A stretch of 64,000 bases of DNA from Alisma plantago-aquatica (GCA_963693085.1 OY856411.1:119536267-119600266); one strand, 5' to 3'. Numbered from the stretch's first letter, positions 36,000 through 48,900 are shown. The notes: generated from the letters alone by a model not told the origin. Translations and numbers: made by a program.

Positions 36000-38900
36000 A
36001 GAGTTGCATATGATGCAATTGGCAAGAGTTGCCTACCTGAGAGATCTAAGTTGTGGGTGACAGCCCAAGCTGGTCCATGACTTAGAGAATTTCAGGATCT
36101 TGCCCACTAGAAGGTTGTACACTGCAATCTTCCAAATTGATGGTGAGGGCTATCAATTTGAAGTAAAATAGTGGGAGCGATAATTAATTAAAGGCCTAAT
36201 TATACGTCATCCTTTCAAATCAATCAAATAAGTCAAAATGAGTTTTTGGACTAAAATTGCATATTTCCTTTTGTATTACAAATGACAACAAACAACAGTC
36301 ACTTTTCTTTGCGATCGGTCCTTGAAAAGGATAAGTTAAATGGGATTTTTTCCACGACTGGTTAGGAAATTGAGAAGTGTTCTCAATCATAGAGTGAAAG
36401 CTCTAAGTCCTAGTTATACCGGAATCAAATGAACTCGATCCCACCATATCAATGGCTGAAAGTATGCTTATGGAAGCATACTGAGGAAGACATTGATGAG
36501 GAGTGCTTGATGCTGTGTTCTCTGAACTATGAGTTGCAGAGACAACATGAGACATATGATGTCACCAAGACACTGTCCTAGTATGTCATGACAGAAAGAG
36601 ATCCAGTAAGGTATTCACACACTCAATGTGATTGGGTATGTGGAAAACCTGACTAAGAAGGATTTCCTCTGAGTCAAGAGTTGGCTATTGGTATGATACT
36701 GCAAATGTTGCGAGAATCATACAATTCATGATAAGCTAAACATGAACAACTTTGACAAGCTTTGACAGAGTTGTTGGACATGTTGAGGATAGTATAGGCA
36801 AAGATGAAGAAAGACTGACCCTAATCTTTGATGAAATCAATAAAAGGTAAGTCTTAAGGGCTAGGGCAAAGGCAAAGCAAAGAAGTGTTCTGATGCTAGC
36901 CAGCAGCCCAAGCCTTCTTCAACCTCAAGGCACATGGGGAAAGGGTGTATGAGGGAATTTCCCTCTATATCTGGAAGAATAAAAGAAGATGAAGGAGGGG
37001 ATGGAGATCTCCACCTAAGGTATCATGAAATGAACTACTTCTTTATCTAAGGTATATGATACCAAGATATGGATATGTCATATATGATATGCAATATCCA
37101 CAAAGAAGTGATGGCCTTTCTGAAAGGACCAAGAAAGGAGTACCCATCATTGGAGCAAGTGTTGCTACCATAGATAGGAGTACCTTTCAGTTTATTTCAG
37201 CCTAAAGGGCATGAAATAGAGTTGAGAACTGCTATTTCACATTTGCCAATAGATAGAAACACTTTATTTTTGCATATTATATGACAATGATGGCAATCAA
37301 TAAAGAGATGTTTCAATTTCTAAAGATATGATCTTTGTGGAAATGCCTTGTTTATCTTGTGGTATTTGATATGCATAAGATAAAATGATACCTAAAAGTT
37401 ATAGATAACTCAAACAATAAAATTTGCATCAATCACGAGAAATTCATTTCTAGTTTCCATGTGATGGATAAATCTAGACTCTTTTGGTTAGAGAACCAGT
37501 AAGAGACATGAATATCTTGAACATGATTAATCAATATTCACTAATGGTAGTGGGAGAATGATTGTCCTATTAGGTATAATACATGTGATGTATTTACATA
37601 CCTATTGGAACAAATGTTGACACTTCAACTGGTGTTTAGAGAAATACCAATATGAATATCTTGAAGTGTTCAAGATCATTATAGATGAAGTGGAAATTTG
37701 GTAAAGTATTAATTCTTGATGAGATCAATGAATGAAATACTTGGACCAAATGTTTGAGATCCTTATGAGTGATTATGATAGTGTATCATAGTGAACTCAT
37801 GATTAAGGCATGGTGATGTCTAAATCAAGAAGGAATCATACTCTAAGGAGTTAGAGAATGATTATCAAATAATTGAATTCTTCTTAATAAAAGAATACCC
37901 CACACTAATAAAGGACATTAAGAATCACAAGGAGTTGTGAGTTCTTATATCCTTGACGGATACACCTCAATTATCTATGTGATGAGTTGGTCATGTGATG
38001 ATTCAACTATCTAGATGAATATGAGGAACCAAATTTTGAGTTATGGTTTATGACCATTACATCCTAAATAACATCCATGTGAACCATAAGGTATGACCTT
38101 GATGGTAGCACTCATTGGATGAAATCCATAAGTGCAAATGAGTCTTAAGTGTTAAGACACATGGATAACATTTTGAGAAGGATGATGCTTGTTAAGTGCA
38201 ACTTAATGACTAAGACATTTGGCATATGGATACTAAAACCGCATTCCTATGAGGAATAAAACAAGGATGTGTACGTGACACAACCTATAAGGTTTATGAA
38301 TCCACTAATGAAAATGAAGTCTATAAGTTACAATGGACTAATCAATGTGATTGATTGAGTACAAGGAACTCAGAATTGGATCTTTACTTTGATGATATAG
38401 TCAAAGGGTTTGACTGATATGTCAAAGATAAAGAAGGGATCTGTGATTTAGTGGGAGCGTGTTCACATTCCACATGTTGATGTGAAATGGAAATGTTCTA
38501 GAATGGAAATCCAAAAGTGGAAATTATCTTTAAGGAAGATAGAAATGTTTCCTATGAGATAGGAATAGAGATCTATAGAGATAGTTCTCAAAAAAGCTCT
38601 TGACTTGAAAAGAGAAAGCATACATTGGCAATCTGTACTGAAGGGTTCAGTATGCATAGATTCAGTGGGAGAAAATTTGTCCATGTTACATGGAGTTAGT
38701 ATCCCTAGGCCAAGTGTCCAATTCTTATGAAGAATGGGAACACTAAGAATAGATATGGATCTATCATGTATGCAATCATCCCATTATCTTGCATGTATCG
38801 ACATGGCAAGAACAAAATGCATTCATCATCTTGTATGTAGGACATGGCAATATGATGTGTTCATCCTAATAACTCGTATGTGAGACATGACGAGTGGATG

Positions 38901-39456
38901 TCTGTCTGCTTCCAGTAAGGGTTACTGGAATACCATGAGAACTTGATAAGTACTTGAGAAGTACTAGTTCTATGGAGATAAGCAAGAGTTCAATGTAAAG
39001 AGTTACATTGATGCGAACTTCCGAAGGACAGAAAATTAATCGCAAAATATATATAGGATATATAAAAGTGAAAGTTTGTTGATAATTGGAAGTGTTCCAA
39101 TAAAATCATTTAAAAGGAAATGACGAGTATCTATGTGTTAGAGAACATCAGTGGACACTATATGGATCTGGAAGTTCATAAGATGAACTTATAGATATTC
39201 TGCTCATTGATGACAAGTATGGAATCCTTGATCATGCAATGTGGCTAAAGGTTAGCAAAGGAATACTAGATCACATATCATGGCAACTCCATCTCATACG
39301 TGTGACGTACAACAAAGAGATGAGAGACATGCAATTTATACTGACTTTGGCAAGGTGTTGCCATAACTCACTATGTTCGCACTAGAGAACAGTAACATGT
39401 GGGACATGTTTATAGATCACTATGAGTATGATTCAAGGGTGATCGGCTCACAATGC
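36000..39456 (+). pseudogene. Element C interior (decayed Ty1/copia gag-pol)
   Basis: Coding remnants in shifting frames. Near 38230-38300 the RT block reads MDTKTAFL followed by a VYVTQP-like segment (family MDVKTAFLNG....VYM.QP), then VYKLQ near 38320. Near 38980-39035 the RNase H block reads GDKQEFNVKSYIDANFRRTE (family G....L.GY.DA...), followed by positions matching the copia tail. Dozens of stops exclude function. The gag, protease and integrase parts (about 36.0-38.0 kb) are too altered for residue-level calls. 34868-35999 is leader with no coding signal. Confidence 0.72.
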
Positions 39457-39467
39457 AAGTGGGAGTC
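39457..39467 (+). other. Element C polypurine tract
   Basis: AAGTGGGAGTC directly before the 3' LTR, the usual copia form (GTGGGAG). Confidence 0.82.
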
Positions 39468-40658
39468 TGTTGGTATGTATGCCCTGAGAGCCAATCAAGG
39501 GATGATTGGTGGGATACATTAAGATTGATTTGATAAACATTAAAGGCAAGCTTCCTATTCTTTCTGGTTTAGTCATTTGAGATAGTGATAGAACAGATTG
39601 AATGTCTAGAGAATGACAATATTCAATGATGTATGCCTTCAGGTTCAGGACCTAAACGATGAGATCATACGGATGCTAAGAGTTTGTACATTCGTGTTAT
39701 GTCCCTAGTCGGATGTCATTGTGGAAGGTAGATAGACAGCAATGACACACAAGACTAGATTGTGGTGTTGGTTGATGACAGAATCTCATTAGTCATGATA
39801 TTGAGATATCAAACCAAACACATAGGTACTTGCTAGAGAAAAAGTGTACCGAACAGACCCACTGTGAGTTTAACACATGGAACCATGACATGGTAGTCAC
39901 AGTCAGTACACACAGTGATGGTGGTGAGTGTAATTCTTTGACCTGAAATCACTACACTTAACACATGTCGTTGGGTACACTTTGACACCATCAAACACAG
40001 TCCTAAAACATGGGTTGTTATAAAGGTGATGATTGGGTGGCTTTGACACATGGGGCTTTTGAGGGGTGAGTGATAGATATGGGATTTGTCCCTCCTGAGG
40101 GAGTTTGATATCCAAGGCCACTTGATGAGTAGGATTGAAATAGGCATGCGCACACATGTGTGAATCAGTATGTGATATTGATGTCATACATATCTCTTCC
40201 AATCTGCTGTGAGATTAAGAAAGTGAATGAACGTTGATAGGATGACTGTTCCATGCCTCGAGGTCATTTGGGATATCAGTGATAAAGGAATTATACATTT
40301 GCTGTAACACTATTCACGGATTGTAGGATTGAAAGTTGTTCTCCAACTTTCTACTTTCACTTGGGTAGCACTGATGTGTGACTAGGCACCCTCTTTGCTT
40401 GTGAAATCATAAGTGTTATGGACTTTTACTGCCAACGTGAAATGGACCTGCAGGGTCACAGACATAGGATTTAACCTGGAAGAGGAGTTTTGTCCACAAA
40501 CAATGTTTAGATTGATTGCTAAAGGAGTTTAGTTGTTCAATTAAACACTCAATTAATTGATAGCGCAGTATCATAATGTTCAAGGTGTTGGACTGATTGA
40601 TTAGAGTATCGTATTGATTGAAACCGCAATTGACTGATTCTACACTATCTGCACTCCC

Positions 40659-41028
40659 AACCGATCGGCTCAGCTTGGTGAACCGATCGGCTTAGGTGGT
40701 GAATCGATCGGCTCATAATCAGGGTGAAGCGATTGCTTCAAGTGTTGAAACGATCGATTCAACTGGTGCAACTGAGCAACTTGGGAAAGTCAGATTCGTG
40801 AGAATTTTCCTTGCATTTCACTTGCCCAATTTAATTGGAACAAGGATTGGTATTTGATACCAATTAGAAACAAAAGAAGGAAAGTCAATCGAGAACTTAT
40901 CAGGACCACGAACCGACCGGTTCAGAAGTGAACCGATCAGCTCATGGGTCCCAACCGATCGGTTGAGATGTCAACCGACCGGTTCAGGTCCCCAACCGAC
41001 CGTTTCAGTTGTGAAACGATCGGTTCAG
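40659..41028. repeat. Palindromic-motif array in C 3' LTR
   Basis: Twelve units: 40659, 40681, 40702, 40727, 40748 and 40770, then 40911, 40931, 40953, 40973, 40994 and 41015. Spacing in the second block is the same as in the 5' LTR. Some units here are closer to perfect palindromes (AACCGACCGGTT at 40911 and 40973). Confidence 0.88.
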
Positions 41029-41126
41029 ATTGCGAGTTGATTGTTTTGTGGAAAATCTTGAACCCTTCTACTCCTTATTTTAGTCCCGCATTGCCCGGGA
41101 TGGAGAACCCTATCCCATGACCCTCT

Positions 41127-41134
41127 TATATAAA
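41127..41134 (+). promoter_or_regulatory. Element C 3' LTR TATA box
   Basis: TATATAAA in CCTCTTATATAAAGGGG, about 100 bp after the last palindrome unit. Confidence 0.6.
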
Positions 41135-41690
41135 GGGGTATTGGGGGCTTCTCAAACAACAACTCAGTGCAACCAGTTGCTTTGCAAAGTTGTCGTTCTC
41201 TCTGGTTTTGGTAACTGAGAGAGCCTGAGAAAGTGCTACCTGATAAGGGAGGCACAACAAGGGAAAGACAACTGCAGTTGGGACTGGTGGCAGGAGAGTG
41301 TGTTGGCGACTAGTACGCTGACACGAGGGTGTGACTCCTTCCAATTCCTTGTAGGACAAGGAAATTGGAGTTCCAGGTGGTCCGTGTGGACTACTTCAGA
41401 GGCGGGAGGTTTCTGCTGCTAGGAGGACAGTTGTCAATCCTGACAGTCCCGGTGAGACCAGGATTCGTCAGTCCCGGTGCGGCCAGGAGCTGCACAGACG
41501 TCGTCTAAGACCGGAGGTGAAGACCGCGCAAGGCGCGAGGTATTGTCGTCGAGCGAGCCTCAGGACAAGGTATGATTCCACAAACCATCCTTTCCTATTG
41601 TATAAACATTGACGCGTTTCCTTGTTTTGTGTTTGGGGACGAGAAAATTTTTGTTTCTAATTCCTTCTCTGCTTCCCCTAAAACCCAACA

Positions 41691-41695
41691 ATAAC
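41691..41695. repeat. Element C target duplication, right (ATAAC)
   Basis: Identical to 32606-32610. Element A LTR sequence continues at 41696. Confidence 0.92.
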
Positions 41696-43500
41696 CACAT
41701 ACTATTCTGCTGATTTGACACAGAAATATTCCAAGCAAGTGGGAAATCCAAGAAAGCAAGCAAACACACAACAAGATCCTAAAATAAGCATACAATTTCC
41801 TTTTACTACTCATGTTATCAAGATCTATTCAATCTATCTTGCGCCTTAGGGTTTCTACTTCTTTCTAGGGTTTCACTTGCAATTAGGGTTTTGCTATCAC
41901 TTTTATCACTACAAACCCTAAATAAGCAAAACTACTCATAAATCCTAATCACCTTATCATATCTCTCCTAACAGGCTTAGAATCAACATTGATCAACATA
42001 TTTTGATGTATTTCAAATTAAACATAATCGTCTCTTCTTTTACCCTAAATTAGGGTTTCTAGATACATTATCATATATTCTTGGTTAAAAACCCTAAAAC
42101 ATGCAATTTCTCATCTAGATCAGATTTGAATCTCTCATTATCATCAACAAGTTATCAGTACATAAAATTAACCCATTAAACATTATAGATTAAATCTTTA
42201 ATCTCAATTAGGGTTTCTAACCTAATTTTAATGCACTTTTAATCCTCTTAATATACTTTTGCAATTAGGAACGAAATAAGGTACTAAAACTATTTGTATC
42301 AGGTTCCTCATATTTTTCTGATCAAATTTCATATATTAAGTTTATCCATCAGAGCTTCCTAGCAATTTCTATGAATTTTGCAAGGAAAAACATTATCTTG
42401 GATTATCTATTATTTTTAGAAAACTGCCGGCCGTTCGATCCGTGGTCCACTGGACCACACGAAATCTAATGGCCCACGATTCACACACTTCACTTGCTAT
42501 GAAACTAAAGAATTGGGCGAGTATGCCCTTACCTGGCTAATATGAGCATGTGGGCAAAGGGGTCTTTTACCCCTAGTCTTCTTCAACCTCAGGTTGGCTC
42601 GCGAGCAGCCTAGCCGAGTCAACTCAGGGGTTGACTCTGACTGTCTGTGCGTTTTCGATCAAATTGATCAGTCTAGGAGCTCTGTCCACTCCTCACAAAC
42701 TCACCCACCTCTTCAATTGGTGGCGGGCTTTGTTCCTTCACCTACAGCAAGCCGCCAACTCTCCGACGAGGTTGACCGATCAAAGAGGGGGAAGGTCACA
42801 GTCGATCGTCCAATGAAACTCACCAAAAAGTTCGCAGTCGCTCTCCATAGGTGCGAGGGTAGGTTTTAGGTGTGCGGTTACCCTCAAGTGCCCTCCCGTA
42901 TATATAGGGTCAACTGTGAGAGTCTGGCAAATTGGGAACTTCTGCGCTTGTCGACAAACCTACCCAAAATTAGGTCAAGAAGCTTCGGAACAAACTCCCA
43001 AAGTCAATGGGATTGTTCTCACCTCAGTCTATCGCATAAAATATGAGAAAAATGGATTTGAAATCCCGATCTCCCTTCTCCCTTTCCTTCTAGGAATCGA
43101 GGTGGACGATGCACAGCCACTGTCGGACTCGTGGTCCCCTGGACCACGTGGGGAATCTGATGTCTTTCATCGTCCCCTTGTTTCTCTTTTCTTTTAAAAC
43201 AAGAAAAATTATGAGTTATTCAAAGTAAACTTGTAAAATATATATCTCTCTTCTCAATTAACAGTTTTCACTCAAATTTTAAAGGAAACTCTGCCGTGGC
43301 ATTATATACTTGTGTATTAAATTTGAGTCCCAAATTCCAAGGAAAAAGGCATTATCTTCATGTCCAAGTTATCTTTTAATAAAGCTTATTTTAAGCATAT
43401 TTTCTCTCTCTTAATCTCTTATTTTCTTTATTTTGATTCCTATTTCCATTAGAAACTATGTGGAGTCGAAATCTCATTCATAGTGATTCCATTATCTATA
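41696..43500 (-). repeat. Element A 5' LTR, outer part, truncated
   Basis: Aligns with 14152-15899 in the 3' LTR. Contains TATA at 42899-42906 (minus) and palindromes at 42441-42459 and 43130-43148 (CGTGGTCCCCTGGACCACG). Similarity ends at 43500 in ATTATCTATA, about 420 bp short of the LTR end, where a repeat patchwork from D begins. Confidence 0.88.
42899..42906 (-). promoter_or_regulatory. Element A 5' LTR TATA box
   Basis: TATATATA read on the minus strand, aligned with 15300-15307. This would be the promoter of A, now cut off from most of its upstream U3. Confidence 0.6.
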
Positions 43501-43610
43501 ACAACAAGATACAACACAACTTGTCTTATTACTTAGAAGCAAGAGTTGTCTTGATTAAACATAACAACAAGATACAACAAAACTTGTCTTGATTCAATTA
43601 TCTCGTCCCC
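43501..43610. repeat. Patchwork junction between elements A and D
   Basis: Short copied pieces of the D LTR lie end to end. One piece begins ACAACAAGATACAAC and runs to AGAAGCAAGAGTT, matching about 43673-43720. A second begins GTCTTGATTAAACATAACAA, matching about 43652-43690. After a short unmatched tail the D LTR itself starts at 43611. Both A and D are truncated here. The pattern resembles filler DNA from break repair. Confidence 0.75.
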
Positions 43611-45490
43611 TTATTTTTTTCTCAAAATATATTATAATAACACTTACTGAACGATAAGTCTTGATTAAACATAACAACAAGATACAACAGAACTTGTCTT
43701 ATTACATAGAAGCAAGAGTTTCACACTTAATATACAACATGTACATTACATTTCAAACTTCTCTCTTTTATCACTCTTCCTATCCCAGGATCCAGGAGAA
43801 GGATAAGAGACCCTCGAACTATTATAACTACTCTTCTTTCAAGACCTCTGAGCTAATCTTGATTAAAGTTGGCTTATGAATCCTTAGGAAGAGCTAATCC
43901 TTTACCTAAAAAATTGTTCAGTAGGTTGGCAAGCTACTGGCTCAGTGAGTAGAGAATCAACAGGTAACCAAGATATTTATGATGTTTAAAAGTAATAGAA
44001 CTTAAATGCAATCATGTAAGCATGATAGCTTAAAACTATAATTCACTCATCATGGTAGTAGTACAGATATTGAATGTAATAAAAGGATAACCTAACTATT
44101 TACATTATTTCAAATCCATTTATTATGCCTTTGGACCCACATGAGGTATACCACAACATGTGGAAGTATCACAGCAAGCTACGATCCCACTGTATAAGAC
44201 TTAGAAGCATGTCTGGGTTCCTATGTCTTTATTCGCAATACCATGTTTGTAGCTGCCATCAGCACGTCTGCCTCTCGGCGGCTAATGGGAGCAGTTGGAT
44301 ATGTCAAACTCCACCTCTCAACCTGGGTACTCAGGCGGTGAGTCAAAACCCTCAGGCTTAAAGTGCATCAGTGGACCTACTGACCACTGATTACTACAAC
44401 ATGTAGCATAGGTACCACTGGCATCCCTGGTCAGTGTTGGGTACCAACAACTGTAAGGAGTTTTCCCTACTGGTCAAACCCCTGCACCCTACTGGTACGC
44501 TCCGTCTTACCTCGATCTGGACTACCTCCAATCGGGAAACTGTTTCCTCCCCACAGTGCAGGCCTCATCCTGTGAGGATTCTACAGTGTCCATGGCATCT
44601 AATATATAATGATGATTAGTTAATATAATATGTATCATCATCGTAGCTAGTTACTACCCTATTTCTAACAATTAAGTGTCTTTCATTTAAATAATAAATC
44701 ACTAAACAATTTTCATATATTTCACAACCATACTCCAACTCTTAAAACATGAACTAAGGCAACCTATTTTTCTGGTGCCTCAATTTACACATTCATCACC
44801 TGTCGAATCATGACAATTTACAAGACAACTTTTAACATGGTAATACACCACTATTAATATGATTAATAAAGAGTTTTAACTACTAATTTTCACCACATAC
44901 ATTTTTTTAAAGCATCACAAATATCATAGTGCCAGAATCAAACACTAGAAACTATTATTTGAATTGGTATGCTTTAAATCAAGGTTAAAAGATCATTATC
45001 TACTCATAGACTTTGTCCAAGATCACTGGTCTTAGTCTTTTCACCAACTAATCTCGGATCTTAGCTCACACAAGTCAGGATCAAGCTTTAAACCTCAAGA
45101 TCTCGTTCAAAATAACCCTTTAATGTGTTTTGTCGGTCCTAAAGAGGATCTAATGTAGGTAGAAGATAAGATTGGGGGTCAAGCCAAACCTCAAAATCGT
45201 TGCATTAGGGATCCTGAGCAAGGGAAAATGGAGAAAAGGAAGAATTAAGGGTTAAACCTACTTACCAAGTCGAATCTATAACACCCCCTTTTGATTTTTG
45301 TCGTTCTTCACGCTCTTTCCCAAAAATTGCCCTAGAAATCACCTTCCAGGTTGCCTTCTCGTCGACTGAGATGTCTGGGATAATATATGATTGAATCATA
45401 GTTCCAACTCACTTTGTTTCATTGAAAATGGATAAGCATAGCTCGAGATAAGATCGTTCTACGATTTCCTGTCCTGGGCGGCGGCGATCG

Positions 45491-45555
45491 CGGTCGCAGT
45501 GTCGACGCAGTGTCGCGGTCGCGGTGTCGACGCAACGTCGGTCGCGATGCTCAGT
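45491..45555. repeat. CpG-rich short repeat array in D 3' LTR
   Basis: CGGTCGCAGTGTCGACGCA at 45491, CGGTCGCGGTGTCGACGCA at 45516 and CGGTCGCGATGC at 45539: three units, 23-25 bp apart, in otherwise AT-rich sequence. GTCGAC is palindromic. The 5' LTR has about five units. Confidence 0.82.
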
Positions 45556-45770
45556 ATATGTTTGCTAAAACAGGCATAACTCTCTCATTTTAACTCTGAT
45601 TTGGTTCATTATTTTTTGTTGGATTCATAATTAAAATATCTACAATCATACAATATTATTTTGATATTATTCTCAGATGAAAAACTATTTATTAATTATG
45701 TCCTCCGATGTCATTAACTCTCTTCTTGCACACATGTATGGGTTAATTCTATATTAACCCCAACTCGGAT

Positions 45771-45777
45771 CTTTATA
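45771..45777 (-). promoter_or_regulatory. Possible D 3' LTR TATA box
   Basis: TATAAAG on the minus strand, conserved at 59199-59205 in the 5' LTR. If correct, the CpG-rich array is about 215 bp downstream and transcribed. Confidence 0.4.
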
Positions 45778-45933
45778 GCAGCTTAAGTCATGATTATGAG
45801 TTTCCCAAATAATTATTTAAGGTTACCGTATTTAATATAAAGCACAAGATAAAATATTACTAACAAAAATATGGAAATCATTAAGATTATCTTAAATCAC
45901 TAGGATTACCAGTATAGCTAGAAACGGGTTGTC

Positions 45934-45951
45934 ATAATTCTCCCCCTCTAA
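45934..45951 (-). other. Element D polypurine tract
   Basis: The minus strand reads ATTAGAGGGGGAGAATTA directly before the 3' LTR. Confidence 0.85.
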
Positions 45952-48900
45952 TAAAAAATTTCATCTCCAAATTTCTAAAAGAGGAAAGGATACTTATTAA
46001 ACATCTCTGTCTCCACTTGTTAGGTAGCTTCTTCTACACCATGATTCCTCCAAAGAACCTTTACTAGAGGTATCTCTCTCTTTTTACGCTTTCGAATTCT
46101 ACGGTCTAGAATTTGAATTGGTCCTTCAATATAAGAGATATCCTCTCTCAACCATATAGGATCTAGGTCTACAATCTTTTCTGTACCCAGATGACACTTC
46201 TTCAACATTGATACATGAAACACATTGTGTAAATTGTCTAACTACAATGGCAACTCCAATTTATATGCAACTGATCCAATTATTTGAATAATTGGATAGG
46301 GACCCATGTATCTAGGAGTTAGTTTGCCTCGCTTTCCAAATCTTAACACACCTTTCCATGGTGAAACTTTCAAATAAAACTCATCCCCAACCTCAAATTG
46401 AAGTGGTCTACACCTTTTGTCTGCATAGCTTTTTTGTCTGTCCTGAGCTACCTTCAACTGTTGTCTGATCACATATATCTTTTCTATGGTTTCTTCCACC
46501 AACTTTGGGCCTAAAATTTGCCTTTCTTCAACTTCATACCAACAAATCAGAGATCTACATTTTCTTCCATACAAGGCTTCATAAGGGGCCATGCCTACGC
46601 TAGAATGGTGAGTGTTGTTATAGGTGAACTCCATTAGACTGAGATGATCATCCCAACTACTACTGAACTGCAAAACACATGCTCTCAACATATCCTCCAA
46701 GGTCTGAATTATCCTCTCTAACTGTCCATCTGTCTGGGGATGACATGTTGTGCTAAATTTCAACTTTTCTCCCAAAGAATGTTGCAATTGATTCCAAAGC
46801 CTAGATGTAAATTTAGGATCTCTATCAAATATTCTAGAAATAGGTATTCCATGCAATCTAACTACCTCGTCTATATAGACTTTGGCTAACTTTGGTATAT
46901 CCCACGTTGTCATAATTGGTAGAAAGTGAGAAGACTTTGTTAGCCTATCTACTATTACCCAAACTGAGTCGAAACCATGTGGTGTCCTAGGTAATCCAAC
47001 CACAGAATCCATGGTGATTTTCTCCCACTTCCATTCAGGGATAGATTGCAGAGTACCTGCCAGTTTCTGATGTTCAGCCTTGACTTGTTGACATACATCA
47101 CACTTAGCCACATACTCAACCACATCCTTCTTCATACCTGACCACCAATACAACTCCTTCAGGTTCCTATACATCTTTGTGTTACCAGAATGCATTGCAT
47201 ACATAGAAGAATGAGCTTCCTCAAGAATTTGCTTCTTTACCTCAGTGTCATCTGGCACACACAATCTATCATGTAGATACAATAACCCATCATTTGAAAA
47301 TCTGAACTCTGATCTCTTTCCTTTTGTCATATCATGAATGATCTATTATAATTTTCTATCACTATGTTGAAGCTCCTGAATCTGATCATAAAACGTAGGT
47401 CTAACATGCATTTGTGCAATCAGTCCACCTTGATCAGGCACATTCAAATCCAAATTCATCTCTCTCATCTTAACAAACATGTCTCTTTTTACACATGCCA
47501 TTGAAAACATTTCCACAGACAATGTTGACTTTCTACTCTGAGCATCTACTACTACATTGGCCTTTCCAGGATGATAATCAATAGTGACATCATAATCCCT
47601 TATAATCTCCAACCATCTGCGTTGTCTCAGATTGAAATCCCTTTACGTGAAAATATACTTCAGACTCTTATGACCAGTAAAGACTTGACACGATTCACCA
47701 TATAGATAATGATGCCATGTCTTTAGAGCATGCACTACTACTACCAACTTAAGATCATGTGTGGGATAGTTCTCTTCATTCTTCTTAAGTTGTTTAGAAG
47801 TATAGGCCACCACTTTCCCTTCTTGCATAAGAACACATCCTAAAACTCTCATGGATGCATCATAGAAAACCACATAGCCCTTATCTACCTCTGGTAATAT
47901 CAAGATTGGTGTTGTAGTTAACTTCTTCTTTAAAATTGGGAAACTTTTTTCACATGACTCAGACCAAACAAAAGTTACATCCTTCCTTGTTAAGCGTGTA
48001 AAAGGCACTGCTATTGCACTGAAGTTCCTTATAAACCTCTAGTAATATCCTGCTAACCCTAGGAAACTTCTGATCTCAATAGGGGTCGTAGGTTTCTCCC
48101 ACTGAAGAATAGATTCTACCTTCTTAGGGTCAACACTAAACCCTTCTCCTGATATGAAATGTCCAAGGAAAGATACTTCAGCCAACCAAAACTCACATTT
48201 GCTAAACTTAGCATAAAGTTGATGTTGCCTTAACAACTTTAGGGCTATCCTTAGATGTTTCTCATGTTGTTCTACATCTTTAGAATATATAAGGATGTTG
48301 TCTATAAACACTACTATGAATTGATCTAAATATGGTCTAAAAACCCTATTCATCATGTCCATAAAGGCTGTAGGGGCATTTGTTAATCCAAAAGACATAA
48401 CGAAAAACTCATAGTGTCCATAACTCATTCTAAATGTTGACTTAGGTACATCAGATGCCTTTATTGTTAGCTGATGATCACCTGACCTGAGATCTATCTT
48501 TGAAGAGATTTTTGCCTCATGGAGTTGATCAAATAGGTCTTCAATCCTAGGAAAAGGATATTTATTCTCAATTGTTATCTAATTCAATTGTCTATAGTCT
48601 ATACACAGTCGCATGGTTCCATCTTTCTTTTTCACAAACAATACTGGAGCTCCCGAAGGTGATGTACTAGGTTGAATAAATCCTTTATTCAACAACTCAT
48701 GTAAGTGGATTTTCAATTCCTTTAACTCCCCAGGTGCCATTCTATAGGCAGGTAATGCTACTAGATGGCTACCAGGTAAAGTTTGTATCTCATAGTCAAT
48801 ATCTCTTTCAGGTGGTAAACCTGGTAAGTCATCAGAGAAGACATCTAAAAACTCACATACTATTGGAATATCTGCTAGACTGACTACTCTTTTCTCTACC

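Larger units (their letters stand above)
32611..41690 (+). mobile_element. Element C: Ty1/copia LTR retrotransposon nested in A 5' LTR
   Basis: 9080 bp with perfect ATAAC duplications. 5' LTR 32611-34853, PBS 34855-34867, interior 4.6 kb, PPT 39457-39467, 3' LTR 39468-41690. LTR ends are TGTTGG..CCAACA. RT and RNase H remnants on the plus strand identify copia. The LTRs are similar (one difference in the first 100 bases by eye, more further in), while the interior is full of stops. The copy was probably already defective when it moved. The LTRs and leader contain arrays of palindromic CCGATCGG motifs. Confidence 0.93.
39468..41690 (+). repeat. Element C 3' LTR
   Basis: 2223 bp, aligned throughout with the 5' LTR. 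It lacks one palindrome unit. Ends CCCAACA followed by ATAAC. Confidence 0.93.
8093..43500 (-). mobile_element. Element A: minus-strand Ty3/gypsy LTR retrotransposon, split by three insertions
   Basis: On the plus strand A runs 3' LTR (8093-16319), interior (16320-31827), 5' LTR (31828-43500, truncated). LTR ends are TG..CA, and the minus-strand LTR starts TGTTACAATCCC. A PBS (31809-31825) and PPT (16320-16332) sit at the expected ends. Removing LINE-3, B and C leaves a 3' LTR of about 3.0 kb and an interior of about 4.5 kb. Integrase-type sequence near 17.3 kb places it in Ty3/gypsy. The last roughly 420 bp of the 5' LTR are missing at 43500, so no target duplication can be tested. A and B belong to one family: their interiors align end to end in opposite orientation. 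Confidence 0.88.
43611..45933 (-). repeat. Element D 3' LTR, terminally truncated
   Basis: Aligns with 56991-59364. The inner edge is GGGTTGTCA (minus TGACAACCC, one change from TGTTACAACCC-type). The outer end is lost at the A/D junction. A CpG-rich array lies at 45491-45555. Confidence 0.88.

Noticed and set aside
45478..45555. CpG island marking a host gene promoter
   Set aside because: The same GC-rich patch recurs at the equivalent place in the other D LTR, so it belongs to the element.
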